A DNA stretch of 64,000 nt from positions 1-64,000 of IMG/VR virus record IMGVR_UViG_3300049203_000068. One strand, written 5' to 3'. This stretch comes from a virus. Each line of letters starts with the position of its first letter. Position 1 is the stretch's first letter. Shown here piece by piece: positions 63,522 through 64,000 of the stretch. The notes under the pieces are model-generated. The model was not told the DNA's origin. It saw only the letters and a list, made by a program, of their open reading frames with translations, and did no database searches. Position numbers and translations under genes: made by a program.

Positions 63522-63551
63522 TTGCAAACCTTAAGGTTCTTAAGGTAGTAT
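63522..63551 (+). promoter_or_regulatory. rightward promoter with CTTAAGG operator
   Basis: TTGCAA (63522-63527), 18-base spacer with ACCTTAAGGTTCTTAAGG, then TAGTAT (63546-63551). The -35 and the following bases match the leftward promoter at 62709, in mirror orientation. It would start the rightward operon. The preceding 63433-63521 contains nothing clear. Confidence 0.8.
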
Positions 63552-63576
63552 CTGTCTATTGAAACGGAGACGCTAA

Positions 63577-63738
63577 ATGAACAACAACGACTTATTAAAC
63601 AAAGATTCACTAATGCTAACGCTGGTAGTGCTGGCAATGATTCTTGCCTTGGCTATTTCAGTAGGCCCGGCCGCAAAGAAACGGCTGGGAGAGATGCTTA
63701 CCGATCCACTCAAGGTTCAGCAAGTAACGAAGGCGTAA
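63577..63738 (+). CDS. small membrane protein (53 aa)
   Basis: ATG 63577, the first gene after the rightward promoter. One hydrophobic segment (LMLTLVVLAMILALAISVG) followed by a basic helix (PAAKKRLGEML). Likely an early membrane protein. Confidence 0.6.
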   Translation: MNNNDLLNKDSLMLTLVVLAMILALAISVGPAAKKRLGEMLTDPLKVQQVTKA

Positions 63739-63754
63739 CGAAAGGCAAACTCAG

Positions 63755-63979
63755 ATGCGAGTTACTTACACGATTTTCGAAAAGTCACGGCGCGGCGGCG
63801 AGTACGTCCGTGGACAAGTGGCATTCAACCACTACGGGCGCAGCGAAGACAACCGACTTGAGGATCGCATTGTGTCGGATCTGCAAAGCGACTACGGCCT
63901 TGACTGGACAGGGGATACGAACGGCATCCGCATTGAAAGACGCGGGGCGGTTCAGGTTCAACAGATGGTGAAGGCGTGA
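63755..63979 (+). CDS. hypothetical protein
   Basis: A 74-residue alpha/beta protein (RVTYTIFEKSRRGGEYVRGQVAFNHYGRSEDNRLEDRIVSDLQSD). Second gene of the rightward operon. Unknown. Confidence 0.6.
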   Translation: MRVTYTIFEKSRRGGEYVRGQVAFNHYGRSEDNRLEDRIVSDLQSDYGLDWTGDTNGIRIERRGAVQVQQMVKA

Positions 63980-63996
63980 ACCGGGGAGAGACGCAA

Positions 63997-64000
63997 ATGG
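63997..64000 (+). CDS. start of the next rightward gene (cut by window end)
   Basis: ATG at 63997, nine bases after GGGGAGAG, with one base following. The reading frame continues outside the window. Confidence 0.5.

Noticed and set aside
1-64000. Search by eye for tRNA genes, insertion sequences and CRISPR arrays
   Set aside because: No cloverleaf-like segment, transposase-like product with terminal repeats, or repeat-spacer array was recognised. A dedicated tRNA scan would be needed to be sure.

Overview
The window is most of the genome of a temperate tailed bacteriophage (siphovirus-type morphogenesis genes, serine integrase, immunity region). It carries a lysis module suited to a Gram-negative host: a muramidase, a candidate overlapping spanin pair and several tiny membrane proteins. 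The sequence does not identify the host; no tRNA gene, CRISPR array or insertion sequence was seen. Base composition is close to even and genes are tightly packed, with many ATGA, GTGA or TTGA stop/start overlaps.

Layout. 1-9866 (+): a rightward block of about 34 mostly tiny genes, many with paired cysteines. It opens with a DpdA-type 7-deazaguanine DNA transglycosylase and an HNH nuclease, continues through a Lar-like protein, a GIY-YIG nuclease and an XRE regulator with its own promoter/operator, and ends in a RAMP-like protein. That last gene is followed by an unusual tract of 15 phased pentamers and a rho-independent terminator. 10192-62670 (-): one long leftward array. Read in transcription order it contains zinc-binding small proteins, SSB, a RecB-like nuclease, a replication initiator with internal iterons, RNase H, a LexA-type DNA-binding domain, a DNA methyltransferase, a Nudix hydrolase, a serine integrase, small accessory genes, a J-domain protein, the lysis cassette (muramidase, spanin-like genes, a PAS protein), a secreted alpha/alpha-toroid-like protein, terminase, portal, a metalloprotease-like protein, a kinase/scaffold gene, capsid, connectors, tail tube paralogues, frameshifted chaperones, tape measure and tail tip. 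62482-63550: immunity region with a leftward ribbon-helix-helix gene, a divergent ribbon-helix-helix/UmuD-like pair, and three promoters that carry CTTAAGG operator motifs in their spacers. 63577-64000 (+): start of a rightward operon that runs out of the window.

The leftward and rightward transcription units diverge at about 62.7-63.5 kb and converge at about 9.9-10.2 kb. This suggests a circular or circularly permuted genome slightly longer than the window, with the rightward operon crossing the window ends. Positions 1-164 are a near-exact second copy of 6053-6358 lacking 142 bases.

Most notable: the RAMP-like gene with its (G[G/C]NNN)x15 tract; the three operator-bearing immunity promoters next to a stand-alone UmuD-like peptidase; a DpdA gene without a visible preQ0 pathway; four 21-bp-phased iterons, plus a fifth copy, inside the initiator gene; a scaffold start nested inside a P-loop kinase gene; and a conserved-looking gene interrupted by an in-frame amber codon.
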